Source of the DNA: CAXSBR01 sp964236495
GTDB lineage: Bacteria; Actinomycetota; Actinomycetes; Mycobacteriales; Jatrophihabitantaceae
DNA length: 57,702 nt
Assembly (NCBI GenBank): GCA_964236495.1
Contig: CAXSBR010000022.1
Span: 1-57,702 of the forward strand
Reading direction: 5' to 3'
The notes below the pieces were generated by a model that did not search any database, had not been told where the DNA came from, and was given only the letters and a program-made list of their open reading frames with translations. A program made the translations under genes and the position numbers. This document shows, piece after piece, positions 28,729 to 36,867 of the stretch; position 1 is the stretch's first letter; every line of letters starts with the position of its first letter.

Positions 28729-29763
28729 ATGAAAGCAGCGCGTTGGCACGCCGCGAATGACGTTCGCGTCGAAGAGGTGCCCGAGCCGGTGCCCAGCGAC
28801 GACGAAGCGGTGATCGCGGTCTCCTGGTGCGGCCTGTGCGGCAGTGATCTCGAGGAATTCACCTCCGGTCCGGTCGTCCTGGGCGAGGTACCGGTGACGT
28901 TGGGGCACGAGGTGGTCGGTCGGGTCGTGCACGCGGCAGCCAACGGTCAGGGCCCGGCGACCGGCACGCGGGTGGTGGTCGACGTCGTCGACGGTTGCGG
29001 GCATTGCTGGTGGTGCCTGCGTCACGAAGAAGGCCTCTGCCCGGATCTGCGGGTGCGCGGTCAACACATCGACGGCGGCTTGGCCGAACTGATGACCGCG
29101 CGCGCGGCGCACCTGGTGACGATCCCCGCCGGCCTTGCCGACGACCTGGCGGCGTTGGCCGAGCCGCTGGCCGTGGCCGTGCGGGCAGTGGGTAAGTGCG
29201 GGTCGTTGCTCGGGCGTGCCGTGCTGGTGTTGGGTGGCGGCTCGATCGGCCAGCTCGTCGCCCGCACGGCGCGTCACGGCGGCGCCAGCACCGTCGTATT
29301 GGTCGATCCCTTGCCGACCCGCCGCGAGGTAGCTCGCTCGGCGGGCGTCGACGCTGCGCTGCACCCCGACGAGGTCGGCGACCCGATCGGTCTCGTCGGG
29401 TCGCGCGGTTTCGACGTCGTCGTCGAATGCGCGGGACGCCCCGGCGTCACCCCCGTCGCGTTTGAGCAGGTCAGACGCGGTGGCACCGTCGTCCTGACCG
29501 GCGTTCCGACCGGGCCGGAGTCGCTGAATCTGCTGGGCGTCGTCCTGAAGGAGCTCACAGTGCGGGGCTCGGCCGCGCACCGCTGGGACGACGACGTTCG
29601 GACTGCCGTCGAACTGATCGCTTCGGGGGCGGTCGCCGTCGACGACCTGATTACCACCCGGATAGCGCTGGACGACGTCGTCGTCGCCGGGCTCGTACCC
29701 ATGCGCGACCACCCGGCCGACGACATCAAGATCCTGGTCAGGTGCGCACCGGGCTCGGACTGA
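28729..29763 (+). CDS. Zinc-dependent medium-chain dehydrogenase
   Basis: 344 residues; ATG 28729 is chosen because the family N-terminus begins MKAARWH; an in-frame ATG four codons upstream exists. Catalytic zinc ligands fit C37 (CGLCGSD), H60-E61 (TLGHEVVG) and a later Glu. The structural zinc loop is complete with C90, C93, C96 and C104. The nucleotide-binding motif is VLGGGSIGQLVA. The family includes threonine, sorbitol, butanediol and sugar dehydrogenases. In island B it would fit oxidation of a hexose or polyol towards the aldonate used by the dehydratase; that is inference from context. Confidence 0.88.
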   Translation: MKAARWHAANDVRVEEVPEPVPSDDEAVIAVSWCGLCGSDLEEFTSGPVVLGEVPVTLGHEVVGRVVHAAANGQGPATGTRVVVDVVDGCGHCWWCLRHEEGLCPDLRVRGQHIDGGLAELMTARAAHLVTIPAGLADDLAALAEPLAVAVRAVGKCGSLLGRAVLVLGGGSIGQLVARTARHGGASTVVLVDPLPTRREVARSAGVDAALHPDEVGDPIGLVGSRGFDVVVECAGRPGVTPVAFEQVRRGGTVVLTGVPTGPESLNLLGVVLKELTVRGSAAHRWDDDVRTAVELIASGAVAVDDLITTRIALDDVVVAGLVPMRDHPADDIKILVRCAPGSD

Positions 29764-29829
29764 TGCGCTTTCCGGCGCGGGCATCCAGCCCAGATCCGCA
29801 CAGCAACGGGGTCGACACCGTTGGCGTAG

Positions 29830-30069
29830 ACCCGTGATTCCGGCGCGGACGTCGATACCCTCGCCGCGCAATTGGAGCGCTATCCGGGAGCCCAATTCGT
29901 CATCGCCTACCCGACCGACCCACGCGGTCCGCACGCCAAGCCCGGCGGCACCGATGACAACGTTGGATTCCGCGCCCGGCCACGGAAACATCCGGACTCG
30001 ACGCATGCCGTAATAGACCGACCCCCTGTCGGAACTCGAAAGCGCCATTGTTTCGCCGGCAGTTACCAA
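29830..30069 (-). pseudogene. N-terminal fragment of a PfkB-family sugar kinase (KDG-kinase-like)
   Basis: About 80 residues on the minus strand open VTAGETMALSSSDRG and continue with PGAESNVVIGAAGLG and TAWVGRVGDDELGSRIALQLRGEGIDV, the N-terminal blocks of ribokinase/KDG kinases. The frame starts at TTG 30067-30069, just after an in-frame stop. Homology ends near 29830 and the remaining three quarters, including the ATP site and catalytic Asp, are gone. What follows is antisense to the dehydrogenase gene. The product expected in this pathway would phosphorylate 2-keto-3-deoxy acid for the aldolase at 18220-18894. Confidence 0.75.
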
Positions 30070-30163
30070 CTAGACGTGAGCCACCTGCGGTCACTCTCTC
30101 TGCAAAGCGGACTAGGCGCCAACCCACTATCGCCCAGACGTCGACATCAATGCACAATGAGCT

Positions 30164-31615
30164 ATGACTTCGACTGCGACGAACGCTGAAAGCGACGCCA
30201 ATCTTTTCCCACCTGATTTCGTGTGGGGAGTGGCCACGGCGGCGTATCAGATCGAGGGTGCGGTCGCCGAAGACGGCCGGACGCCTTCAATTTGGGACAC
30301 CTTCAGCCATCGGACCGGCACCGTGCTGAATGACGACAACGGTGACGTCGCCGACGACCACTATCACCGGATGTCGGCAGACGTTGCTTTGATGGCGGAA
30401 CTCGCGCTGCCGTCCTACCGGTTCTCCACATCGTGGAGCCGCATCCTTCCCCACGGTGGCAGCAAGGTGAATCAGGCCGGCTTGGACTTCTACTCCAGGC
30501 TCGTCGACGAGCTGCTGAGTGCGAACATCACCCCGCTTGTCACCCTGTACCACTGGGACCTCCCGCAAGAGCTCGAGGACCTCGGCGGGTGGACCAATCG
30601 AGCAACTGCAGAGGCGTTTGCCGAGTTCGCGTCCGTCGTGGGAACGGCGCTGGGCGACCGGATCCGTACGTGGACGACGTTGAACGAGCCGTGGTGCTCG
30701 GCCTACCTCGGATACTCAGTCGGCGTGCATGCACCAGGTATCACCGACAACGCCAGCGCGTTGAGCGCCGTGCACCACCTCAACCTGGCGCACGGCCTGG
30801 CAAATACCGCGCTGCGAGCGGTGCTACCGGCGTCCGGGGAGGTCTCGATCACCCTGAACCTCGCCAACGTGCGGGCGGCATCGGACTCTACGGCCGACCG
30901 AGACGCCGCGCGCCTGGCAGATGGATTGGCCAACCGGGTCTTCCTCAACCCGATCCTCGACGGTTACTACCCCGACGACGTCATCGCCGACACAGTCGGT
31001 GTCACTGACTGGTCGTTCGTGCGCGACGGCGACCTGCCGTTGATTCATCAGCCCATCGACGTGCTGGGAATCAACTACTACCAGCCGACAAAGGTCGCTG
31101 CGGCCAACGCCGATCTCCACGCGGCCGGCCGGTACGCCAATGATCCGCTGCGAGAGCCCGGCCCGACGGCCTACCCAGGCACCGACAAGGTGGTCTCGGT
31201 GTCGCAGCCCGGTCCGTACACAGACATGGGCTGGCGGGTCGAACCGGACAGCCTGCGTGAGCTCCTCGTGCATGTGCACGAGACCTATCCGCAGATGCCG
31301 CTGGTCATCACCGAGAACGGCTCGGCCTGGGCTGACGTCCTCGAGTCCGATGGCAGCGTCCACGACGCCGCTCGCGTCGCGTACCTGGAAGGGCACATCG
31401 CCGCCGTCCACGACGCAATCGGTCAGGGCGTCGATGTCCGCGGCTACTACGCCTGGTCCCTGCTCGACAACTTCGAGTGGGCCTACGGATACGGCAAACG
31501 ATTCGGCCTCGTCTTCATCGACTACGAGACGCAGGAGCGCACCATCAAAGACTCGGGCCGTCGCTACCGCGAGATTGTCCAAGACAACGGACTGCCGACC
31601 ACACCGCGACGATAA
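30164..31615 (+). CDS. GH1 beta-glucosidase
   Basis: 483 residues, full length for family GH1. FVWGVATAAYQIEGA is the family opening, the acid/base is E175 in TTLNEPW, the nucleophile E384 in VITENGSA, and the aglycone/glycone wall includes YHWDLPQ, NYYQP and WSLLDNFEWAYGY. There is no signal peptide, so it hydrolyses beta-glucosides or beta-galactosides inside the cell after import. It starts at ATG 30164 with only a weak ribosome site. It is separated from the dehydrogenase by the kinase remnant and ends at the convergent terminator at 31847-31882. It probably supplies free hexose to the island B pathway or glycolysis. Confidence 0.95.
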   Translation: MTSTATNAESDANLFPPDFVWGVATAAYQIEGAVAEDGRTPSIWDTFSHRTGTVLNDDNGDVADDHYHRMSADVALMAELALPSYRFSTSWSRILPHGGSKVNQAGLDFYSRLVDELLSANITPLVTLYHWDLPQELEDLGGWTNRATAEAFAEFASVVGTALGDRIRTWTTLNEPWCSAYLGYSVGVHAPGITDNASALSAVHHLNLAHGLANTALRAVLPASGEVSITLNLANVRAASDSTADRDAARLADGLANRVFLNPILDGYYPDDVIADTVGVTDWSFVRDGDLPLIHQPIDVLGINYYQPTKVAAANADLHAAGRYANDPLREPGPTAYPGTDKVVSVSQPGPYTDMGWRVEPDSLRELLVHVHETYPQMPLVITENGSAWADVLESDGSVHDAARVAYLEGHIAAVHDAIGQGVDVRGYYAWSLLDNFEWAYGYGKRFGLVFIDYETQERTIKDSGRRYREIVQDNGLPTTPRR

Positions 31616-31943
31616 GGCCCGCTGGGCTACCAGCCAGCCGTCTAGGCGGTGACTTGCACCCACCAATGATCGACCTCTACAACGTGAACCGCCCTGATTC
31701 ATTCGTCTGCCCGTCCCTGGCGCTGGAGGAGCTCCTCGCAGCGAGCCGGGACGACGAGCGGTCCTCATCGGATCCCCGTCGCCATGAGTACTTCTCTACG
31801 CCTGCCAAACCGGAGTTGAAGGCCTCCTCCGACGCGACTGCGCGCGGACCTGACGGGCCGGTGATGATCGGCCCGTCAGGTCGGAGGCTTCGAGCCTGAC
31901 GGCCGTTCGTCTACTGCAAGAGTTTCGCCCTCGGACGTGCCGG
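31616..31943. other. 328-bp convergent intergenic region
   Basis: No supported gene lies between the GH1 stop and the lactonase stop. Short open frames lack ribosome sites. The only clear element is the bidirectional hairpin at 31847-31882. Confidence 0.6.
31847..31882. terminator. Bidirectional terminator hairpin
   Basis: Arms 31847-31860 (GACCTGACGGGCCG) and 31869-31882 pair perfectly over 14 bp with an 8-nt loop. The site lies between the convergent GH1 and lactonase genes and can serve both. There is no long T-run. Confidence 0.75.
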
Positions 31944-33068
31944 TCAGTAGGCGACGATGCCTTCGCCGCCGACTGCGTTGGGGACGGTCACTGAGCCGGT
32001 GGGTGTGAGGTGGCCGTCAGCGGTGACGGTGTAGCTGTCGACGCGTCCGGCGGCACCGGTCTGGACGTAGAGGTTGCGTCTGTCGGGGCTGAAGGAGGCG
32101 TCGACGGTGCCGGCGTCGGTGGCGGTGTTGCCGGTGACGGTGGTCTGTCCGGCGGCGTTGGCGAGCAAGGTGGTAACGGTGGCGCTGCCGGCGTTGGAGG
32201 CGACAAGCAGGTTTCCTGACGAGGTGATCCAGCAGGTGGCTTTCTGCCCGGTCGGGGTGACCGACAGCCGAGTGAGGCTGCCGTCGGCGCTGATCGAGTA
32301 GGTGGAGACGGCGTTGGTGCCGGCGTCGGCGACGACGAGGTGGCCGCTGGCGTCGTAGGCGACGGAAAACGGGACGGTACCGGGCTCGGTGTGCACGGTC
32401 GCGGTGGCCGACAACTCGCCGAACCGTCCGACGTTGTAGGTGAGGATGCTGTTGGTGTTGGCCTTGGTCGTCACGACGAGGTGCCGGCCGTCGGGGGTGA
32501 AGGACACCTGACCCGGGGTGTGGGTGAACTCCGGTGTCGCGGTCGCGTCGAGGGCCAGGCTGCGGTGCCAGGCGCTGACCTTGAGCAGATGCCCGCCCAG
32601 GTTGAGGTAGCCCTGGATCGAGCCGCCGTCGCGGGCGTGAAGGACGTAGACGATGTCGCCGTGGACGGTGACGCTGACCGGGAACGCGCCGCCGGAGTCG
32701 ACGACCTGGCGCACTCTGAGGTCGTCGCCGTGCACGCGCAGCACCGAGATGGTGTCGCTGCCGGCGTTGACTGCGTACAGCTCCCGGTGGCGGCGGTCGG
32801 CGGTCAACGCGCCTTGGGAGGCGGTGTTGTCCACGACGGCGCCGGCCAAGGTAGCGCCGTCGCCGCCGGTGGCGACCGAGCCGGCCTGGGTGAGGCTGCC
32901 GTCGACGCCGCGGTCGTAGGCGACGATGTGGTTGCCGGTCGAGCTTTGCGTCTGCACGAATACTGCGCCGCTGCCGTGGGACGGGCTGGCCGATGCGGTT
33001 GCGGTGAAGGACAGGCAGGCTGCGGCGGACAGGCCGGCGAAGCCGAGAATGCTGGGTAGAGCGCGCAT
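31944..33068 (-). CDS. Secreted lactonase-fold beta-propeller protein
   Basis: 374 residues from ATG 33066-33068 after an AAGGAGAAC ribosome site. A Sec signal peptide (about 1-28, cut near ASA-SP) is followed by seven-bladed propeller repeats: AVFVQTQSSTGNHIVAYD, LYAVNAGSDTISVLRVH, VSFTPDGRHLVVTTKANTNS, LVVADAGTNAVSTYSI and ASFSPDRRNLYVQT. The repeat style matches the 6-phosphogluconolactonase/YbhE family, but exported members are rarely true phosphogluconolactonases. It lies about 180 bp downstream of the redoxin gene on the same strand. Confidence 0.82.
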   Translation of the reverse strand: MRALPSILGFAGLSAAACLSFTATASASPSHGSGAVFVQTQSSTGNHIVAYDRGVDGSLTQAGSVATGGDGATLAGAVVDNTASQGALTADRRHRELYAVNAGSDTISVLRVHGDDLRVRQVVDSGGAFPVSVTVHGDIVYVLHARDGGSIQGYLNLGGHLLKVSAWHRSLALDATATPEFTHTPGQVSFTPDGRHLVVTTKANTNSILTYNVGRFGELSATATVHTEPGTVPFSVAYDASGHLVVADAGTNAVSTYSISADGSLTRLSVTPTGQKATCWITSSGNLLVASNAGSATVTTLLANAAGQTTVTGNTATDAGTVDASFSPDRRNLYVQTGAAGRVDSYTVTADGHLTPTGSVTVPNAVGGEGIVAY

Positions 33069-33251
33069 AACAGTTCTCCTTGGTTCGGGATGGACGTGGA
33101 TGGGTGTTGATGGGCTGTACAGGGTGTGCGGGGTAGGTCAGGCAGGGTGCGCGTCGCGGCGTCGCTTTTAGGGGCTCTCTGACGACCGTCCGACGTGCAC
33201 AGCGCCACCGTCAGCAGCGCCACGCCAGCCTCGGTGGGGGCTGCCGACGCC

Positions 33252-33731
33252 TCAGGCGCTGTGTTCGGCGTCGTAGCGGACCAGGCCGACCACGTCTTCG
33301 GGCAACAGCCGGCCGATAGCGCCGCTGGAGTAGACGCTGACGACGACGCGGCCGTTCGGGTCGAGGACGAAACCGGTCGACTGGACGTACAGCGGGTCGG
33401 CGTTGATGAACGCGCCGGTGATCTCGGACAGCTTGTGCGCGTCGGCGCTGTGCCCGACCGGGAACTGCAGGTGCAGCTTGTCGACCAGAGCCTGCGTGGT
33501 GGCCTGGTCGTCGACCGACACCGCGAGCACGTCGATGTTTGCTTCGGCCACCTGGGGCAGGGCCCGCTCGAACGCGCGGAGCTCGGCGTTGCAGAACGGG
33601 CACCACGACCCGCGGTAGAACAACACCACGCGGTACGTCGCGGCGACGGTGTCGGCGGCCTCGACGGTGGTGCCGTCGAGCAGAGTGATCGGTAGAGCCG
33701 GGAACTGATCTCCATCGCCAAGCAGTGCCAT
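33252..33731 (-). CDS. AhpC/TSA-type peroxiredoxin (redoxin)
   Basis: 159 residues from ATG 33729-33731 behind AGGAGAGGA. The thioredoxin fold shows VVLFYRGSWCPFCNAEL with C44 and C47; C44 is the expected peroxidatic residue and C47 gives a CxxC arrangement. NIDVLAVSVDD and GFVLDPNGRVVVSVY are the following family strands. It reduces peroxides using cellular thiols. It is divergent from the sigma factor gene, with only about 90 bp between starts, which suggests shared control of an oxidative response. Confidence 0.88.
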   Translation of the reverse strand: MALLGDGDQFPALPITLLDGTTVEAADTVAATYRVVLFYRGSWCPFCNAELRAFERALPQVAEANIDVLAVSVDDQATTQALVDKLHLQFPVGHSADAHKLSEITGAFINADPLYVQSTGFVLDPNGRVVVSVYSSGAIGRLLPEDVVGLVRYDAEHSA

Positions 33732-33822
33732 AGCGGTTCCTCTCCTGAACGGTGGTGGACAGTTCATGAGTGACGATCGGACGCAGCTTCTTACCCGGCA
33801 GGGGGATCTAATATCTGGAGTT

Positions 33823-34521
33823 ATGGCCTCGCCGGAATCGCCGACGCTCACGGCCGCCGCCCCTGCCGCGGATGCCGAGTCGGCCGCCTGGGTTCGGGCG
33901 CTTACCGGGATCGGGCCGGAGTACGACGACGCGGTGGCCCGGCTGCACGCGCTGCTGCTGCGGGCCTGCCGCGGCGAGGTGAACCGGCGCCACCCCGAGC
34001 TGGGCGTCGTCGGACCAGAGCTGGAAGACCTGGCCTACCAGGCGGCCGCGGACGCCACCGTGGCCGTGACGGCCAAGGTCACCACGTTCCGCGGCGACAG
34101 CCGCTTCACCACGTGGGCGTACAAGTTCGCAGTGTTCGAAGTCAGCACCAAGATCGGCCGGCACTTCTGGCGGACCCGCACCACCCCACTCGACGCCCAG
34201 GATTGGGACCGGCTGCCCGACCGGCTCGGCGTCGACCCCGCCGGACACGCCCAACACCGCGAACTCATCGACGCCGTGCGGGGCGCGGTAGACCGCGAAC
34301 TCAGCGACCGGCAACGCACCATCTTCGTCGCCCTGGTTCTCGACGGCGTGCCCCTCGACGCCCTCGCCGCCCAAACCGGGTCCACCCGCAACGCGCTCTA
34401 CAAGACCATGTTCGACGCGCGACGAAAGATCCGGCGCCATCTGGTCACTAACGGATACCTGGACGAGATCCCTGCCACGACTGCCACGACTGCCACGACT
34501 GCTGCCAAGGAGGCGACATGA
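33823..34521 (+). CDS. RNA polymerase sigma-70 family (ECF-like) sigma factor
   Basis: 232 residues from ATG 33823, chosen for its GGAG ribosome site; an in-frame ATG at 33766 would leave only 34 bp to the divergent redoxin start. Region 2 is visible around TTFRGDSRFTTWAYKFAVFE (DNA melting, core binding) and region 4 as LSDRQRTIFVALVLDGVPLD...STRNALYKTMFDARRKIR. The last codons are three GCC-ACG-ACT repeats encoding Ala-Thr-Thr. Its stop overlaps the zinc anti-sigma gene as ATGA. Likely a stress sigma factor controlled by that partner. Confidence 0.88.
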   Translation: MASPESPTLTAAAPAADAESAAWVRALTGIGPEYDDAVARLHALLLRACRGEVNRRHPELGVVGPELEDLAYQAAADATVAVTAKVTTFRGDSRFTTWAYKFAVFEVSTKIGRHFWRTRTTPLDAQDWDRLPDRLGVDPAGHAQHRELIDAVRGAVDRELSDRQRTIFVALVLDGVPLDALAAQTGSTRNALYKTMFDARRKIRRHLVTNGYLDEIPATTATTATTAAKEAT

Positions 34522-34739
34522 ACGAGTGGGCCGAACTCGATCGTCTGCTTGTCACCGACCCCCGTGACAGTGGATGCGGACACGCGATGGAACTGCTCGA
34601 CGTCTACGCAGACCTACTCGACGCCGGCCACGACCCTGCCCAGCGGCACCCCGACATCGCCGCACACCTCGCCCAATGCGGCCCCTGCTCCCAAGACCTG
34701 ACCGGCCTGCTCCACGCCATCCAGGCGCAGCGGCCCTGA
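34518..34739 (+). CDS. Small zinc-binding anti-sigma factor
   Basis: 73 residues without a membrane segment. The ZAS motif HxxxCxxC is present (H50, C54, C57, in AHLAQCGPC) with an extra N-terminal Cys (C20) about 30 residues before it, like the four-ligand redox-sensing RsrA type. Oxidation would release zinc and free the sigma factor encoded just upstream. The 4-bp overlap ensures paired synthesis. I see no canonical SigR-type GGAAT/GTT promoter nearby, so the regulon may differ from SigR. Confidence 0.8.
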   Translation: MNEWAELDRLLVTDPRDSGCGHAMELLDVYADLLDAGHDPAQRHPDIAAHLAQCGPCSQDLTGLLHAIQAQRP

Positions 34740-34801
34740 AAGACCGGCCGGCCTCCGCCGACGACCACGTTCCGCCAGGTCCAGAAGCCTGGCGCTCCGC
34801 G

Positions 34802-35188
34802 TCAGCGGTCACCGGCTGCTCGCATCGACGAGTAGACGTTGATCAGGTTGCCGTCCGGGTCGCGCAGGAGCATCGATCGGTTGCCCCACGGCTGGTCGGT
34901 CGGCTCCCGAACCCAGTCGGTGACAAAGGCACCGAGCCGGGCGCGTTCGGCGTCGACGTCGTCGACTTCGAATTCCACCACGGCTGAGTGGTTCGCGGCG
35001 GCAGTCAGCGCGCCGGCGTCGGCTGCTTGCACCGACTGTTGGCTGCAGATGGCCAGGGTGGCGCCGGAGGTCTGCAACTCCAGGAACTCCGAGAAACCGA
35101 CCGGCGTCACCGCCGTGAGGCGCTCGTAGAACGCCGCCAGCGCGGGCACGTCGGCGGTTGCAATCCGCACGGATGCCAGCTTCATCAT
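34802..35188 (-). CDS. VOC (glyoxalase-fold) protein
   Basis: 128 residues from ATG 35186-35188 with AAGGAG 7 nt upstream; a second ATG follows at once. Two half-domains are visible: SVRIATADVPALAAFYERL and HSAVVEFEVDDVDAERARL ending SMLLRDPDGNLINVY. The metal positions are incomplete (no His in the first strand), so it may bind small molecules rather than catalyse, as in resistance-type VOC proteins. It is convergent with the sigma/anti-sigma pair. Confidence 0.8.
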   Translation of the reverse strand: MMKLASVRIATADVPALAAFYERLTAVTPVGFSEFLELQTSGATLAICSQQSVQAADAGALTAAANHSAVVEFEVDDVDAERARLGAFVTDWVREPTDQPWGNRSMLLRDPDGNLINVYSSMRAAGDR

Positions 35189-35344
35189 CGGTGATCTCCT
35201 TGCGTTGGTATTACAGGCGAATGGACGGCGCGGCTGCCCATGAACGGTGCGGCTGCACCCGCCCCGGGTACGCGACGCCCTCCTGTCTGGCGTGCCGTCC
35301 GAGCCCCGGTGCCACGCCGCCAGGCCCACTGTGCGCAGGACCGG

Positions 35345-36718
35345 TTACGACCCGGCGTAGTAGGACCCGATCGCAGTGAGCGCCTCATCGACGATGGCCA
35401 GGCCCGCGCGCGCTTCGTCTGCACTCACTGTGCAGGGCGGCACGATGTGCAGCCGGTGGTAGTTGGTGAACGGCAGCAGCCCGCCGTCCTTGCAGGCCTG
35501 CACGAGCGCGGCCATGGCCGGGCTGGTGCCGCCGTAGGGCGCCAGCGGCTCCTTCGTCGCCCGGTCGCCGACCAGGTCGAGGGCCCAGAAGACGCCCAGG
35601 CCGCGGACCTCGCCGACCACCGGGTGTTTCTCGGCCAACGCCCTGAGCCCCGGCCCGAGTACGTCGCGCCCGATGGCTGCGGCGTTGTCGACGATGCCTT
35701 CTTCCTGCATTGCGCTGAGCGTGGCCACTGCCGCCGCACAGGCCAGCGGATGCCCGGAGTAGGTGTGCCCGCCGGGATAGACGCGCTCGGCGAAGGTGGC
35801 CGCGATCTGGTCGCGGATGATCACCCCACCGAGCGGCACGTAGCCGGAGTTGACGCCCTTGGCGAAGGTGATCAGGTCGGGCGCGGCCCCGTCGCCGGCG
35901 TCAAGGTAGTGCTCGAAGGCGAACCAGGCGCCGGTGCGCCCGAACCCGCACATCACCTCGTCGGCGATGTAGACGATGCCGTGCTCGTCGCACAGACGCC
36001 ACACACCGGCCAGATAGCCCGGCGGGGGCGGCATGATGCCCGCGGTGCCGGGAACAGACTCCAGAATGATCGCAGCGATCGTCGACGGTCCCTCGAACAG
36101 GATCGTCTGCTCCAGGTGCGCCAGCGCGCGCTCGCACTCTTCGGCCTCGGTGGTGGCGAAGAACGGGGAGCGGTAGAGGAACGGTCCGAAGAAGTGCACC
36201 ACGCCTGCGTTGCCGTAGTCGTTGGGCCAGCGGCGCGGGTCGCCGGTGAGGTTGACGGTGGTGGCGGTGCCGCCGTGGTAACTGCGATACGTCGACAGCA
36301 CCTTGAGACGTCCGGTGTGCAGGCGGGCCATCCGGACCGCGTTTTCCACCCCCTCGGCGCCGGAGTTGGTGAAGAACACCTTGTTCATGCCCTCGGGCGC
36401 CAGCTCGGTGATCATGCGGGCTGCCTCGCCGCGCTGGTCGTTCGCGTGCTGCGGTGCGATCGTGCACAGCACGTCGGCCTGGGCCTTGATCGCCGCGACG
36501 ACCTTCGGGTGCTGATGGCCGATGTTGGTATTCACCAACTGGCTGGAGAAGTCGAGCAGCTCGCGGCCGTCACCGTCGACGACGTAGCTGCCGTGCGCCG
36601 CGGTGATCACCATCGGCTTCAGCGCCGCCTGCGCGGACCAGGAGTGGAAGACGTGTGCCCGGTCCAGCTCGTAGGTGCGTTGCGCCGCCGTCTGGGCGGT
36701 GCGCTCGAGAATTGTCAT
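35345..36718 (-). CDS. Class III PLP-dependent aminotransferase
   Basis: 457 residues from ATG 36716-36718 (GGAGCTCAC upstream). The PLP lysine is K287 in TFAKGVNSGYVPLGG, the pyridine-binding Asp is D253 (IADEVMCGFGRTG), and FTNSGAEGVENAVRMAR is the phosphate-binding region. The family includes GABA, omega-amino acid:pyruvate and putrescine aminotransferases. It is monocistronic and divergent from mtr. The amino donor cannot be specified; the N-terminus (HVFHSWSAQ) resembles beta-alanine/taurine:pyruvate-type enzymes. Confidence 0.9.
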   Translation of the reverse strand: MTILERTAQTAAQRTYELDRAHVFHSWSAQAALKPMVITAAHGSYVVDGDGRELLDFSSQLVNTNIGHQHPKVVAAIKAQADVLCTIAPQHANDQRGEAARMITELAPEGMNKVFFTNSGAEGVENAVRMARLHTGRLKVLSTYRSYHGGTATTVNLTGDPRRWPNDYGNAGVVHFFGPFLYRSPFFATTEAEECERALAHLEQTILFEGPSTIAAIILESVPGTAGIMPPPPGYLAGVWRLCDEHGIVYIADEVMCGFGRTGAWFAFEHYLDAGDGAAPDLITFAKGVNSGYVPLGGVIIRDQIAATFAERVYPGGHTYSGHPLACAAAVATLSAMQEEGIVDNAAAIGRDVLGPGLRALAEKHPVVGEVRGLGVFWALDLVGDRATKEPLAPYGGTSPAMAALVQACKDGGLLPFTNYHRLHIVPPCTVSADEARAGLAIVDEALTAIGSYYAGS

Positions 36719-36867
36719 CAGTGAGCTCCATTCTGCCGCTGTGCCGCCGCGCTCGATGCGCCGAATCCTAGGCGGGTGCTCGGCGGTGCTTCGGTACCCG
36801 CCCAGCCAGGCTTCGGTGCCCGGTCTGATTCCTCGGCCCCCCACTAGGGTCGATTCCGGAGGTACTC

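Noticed and set aside
28258..30069. 603-codon minus-strand frame as one protein
   Set aside because: Only its first ~80 residues resemble a sugar kinase; the rest is antisense to the dehydrogenase and GntR genes, so only the fragment was annotated.
33732..33822. SigR-type autoregulated promoter between redoxin and sigma factor
   Set aside because: No GGAAT-N18-GTT arrangement could be found on either strand; only a TAATAT-like box near 33808.
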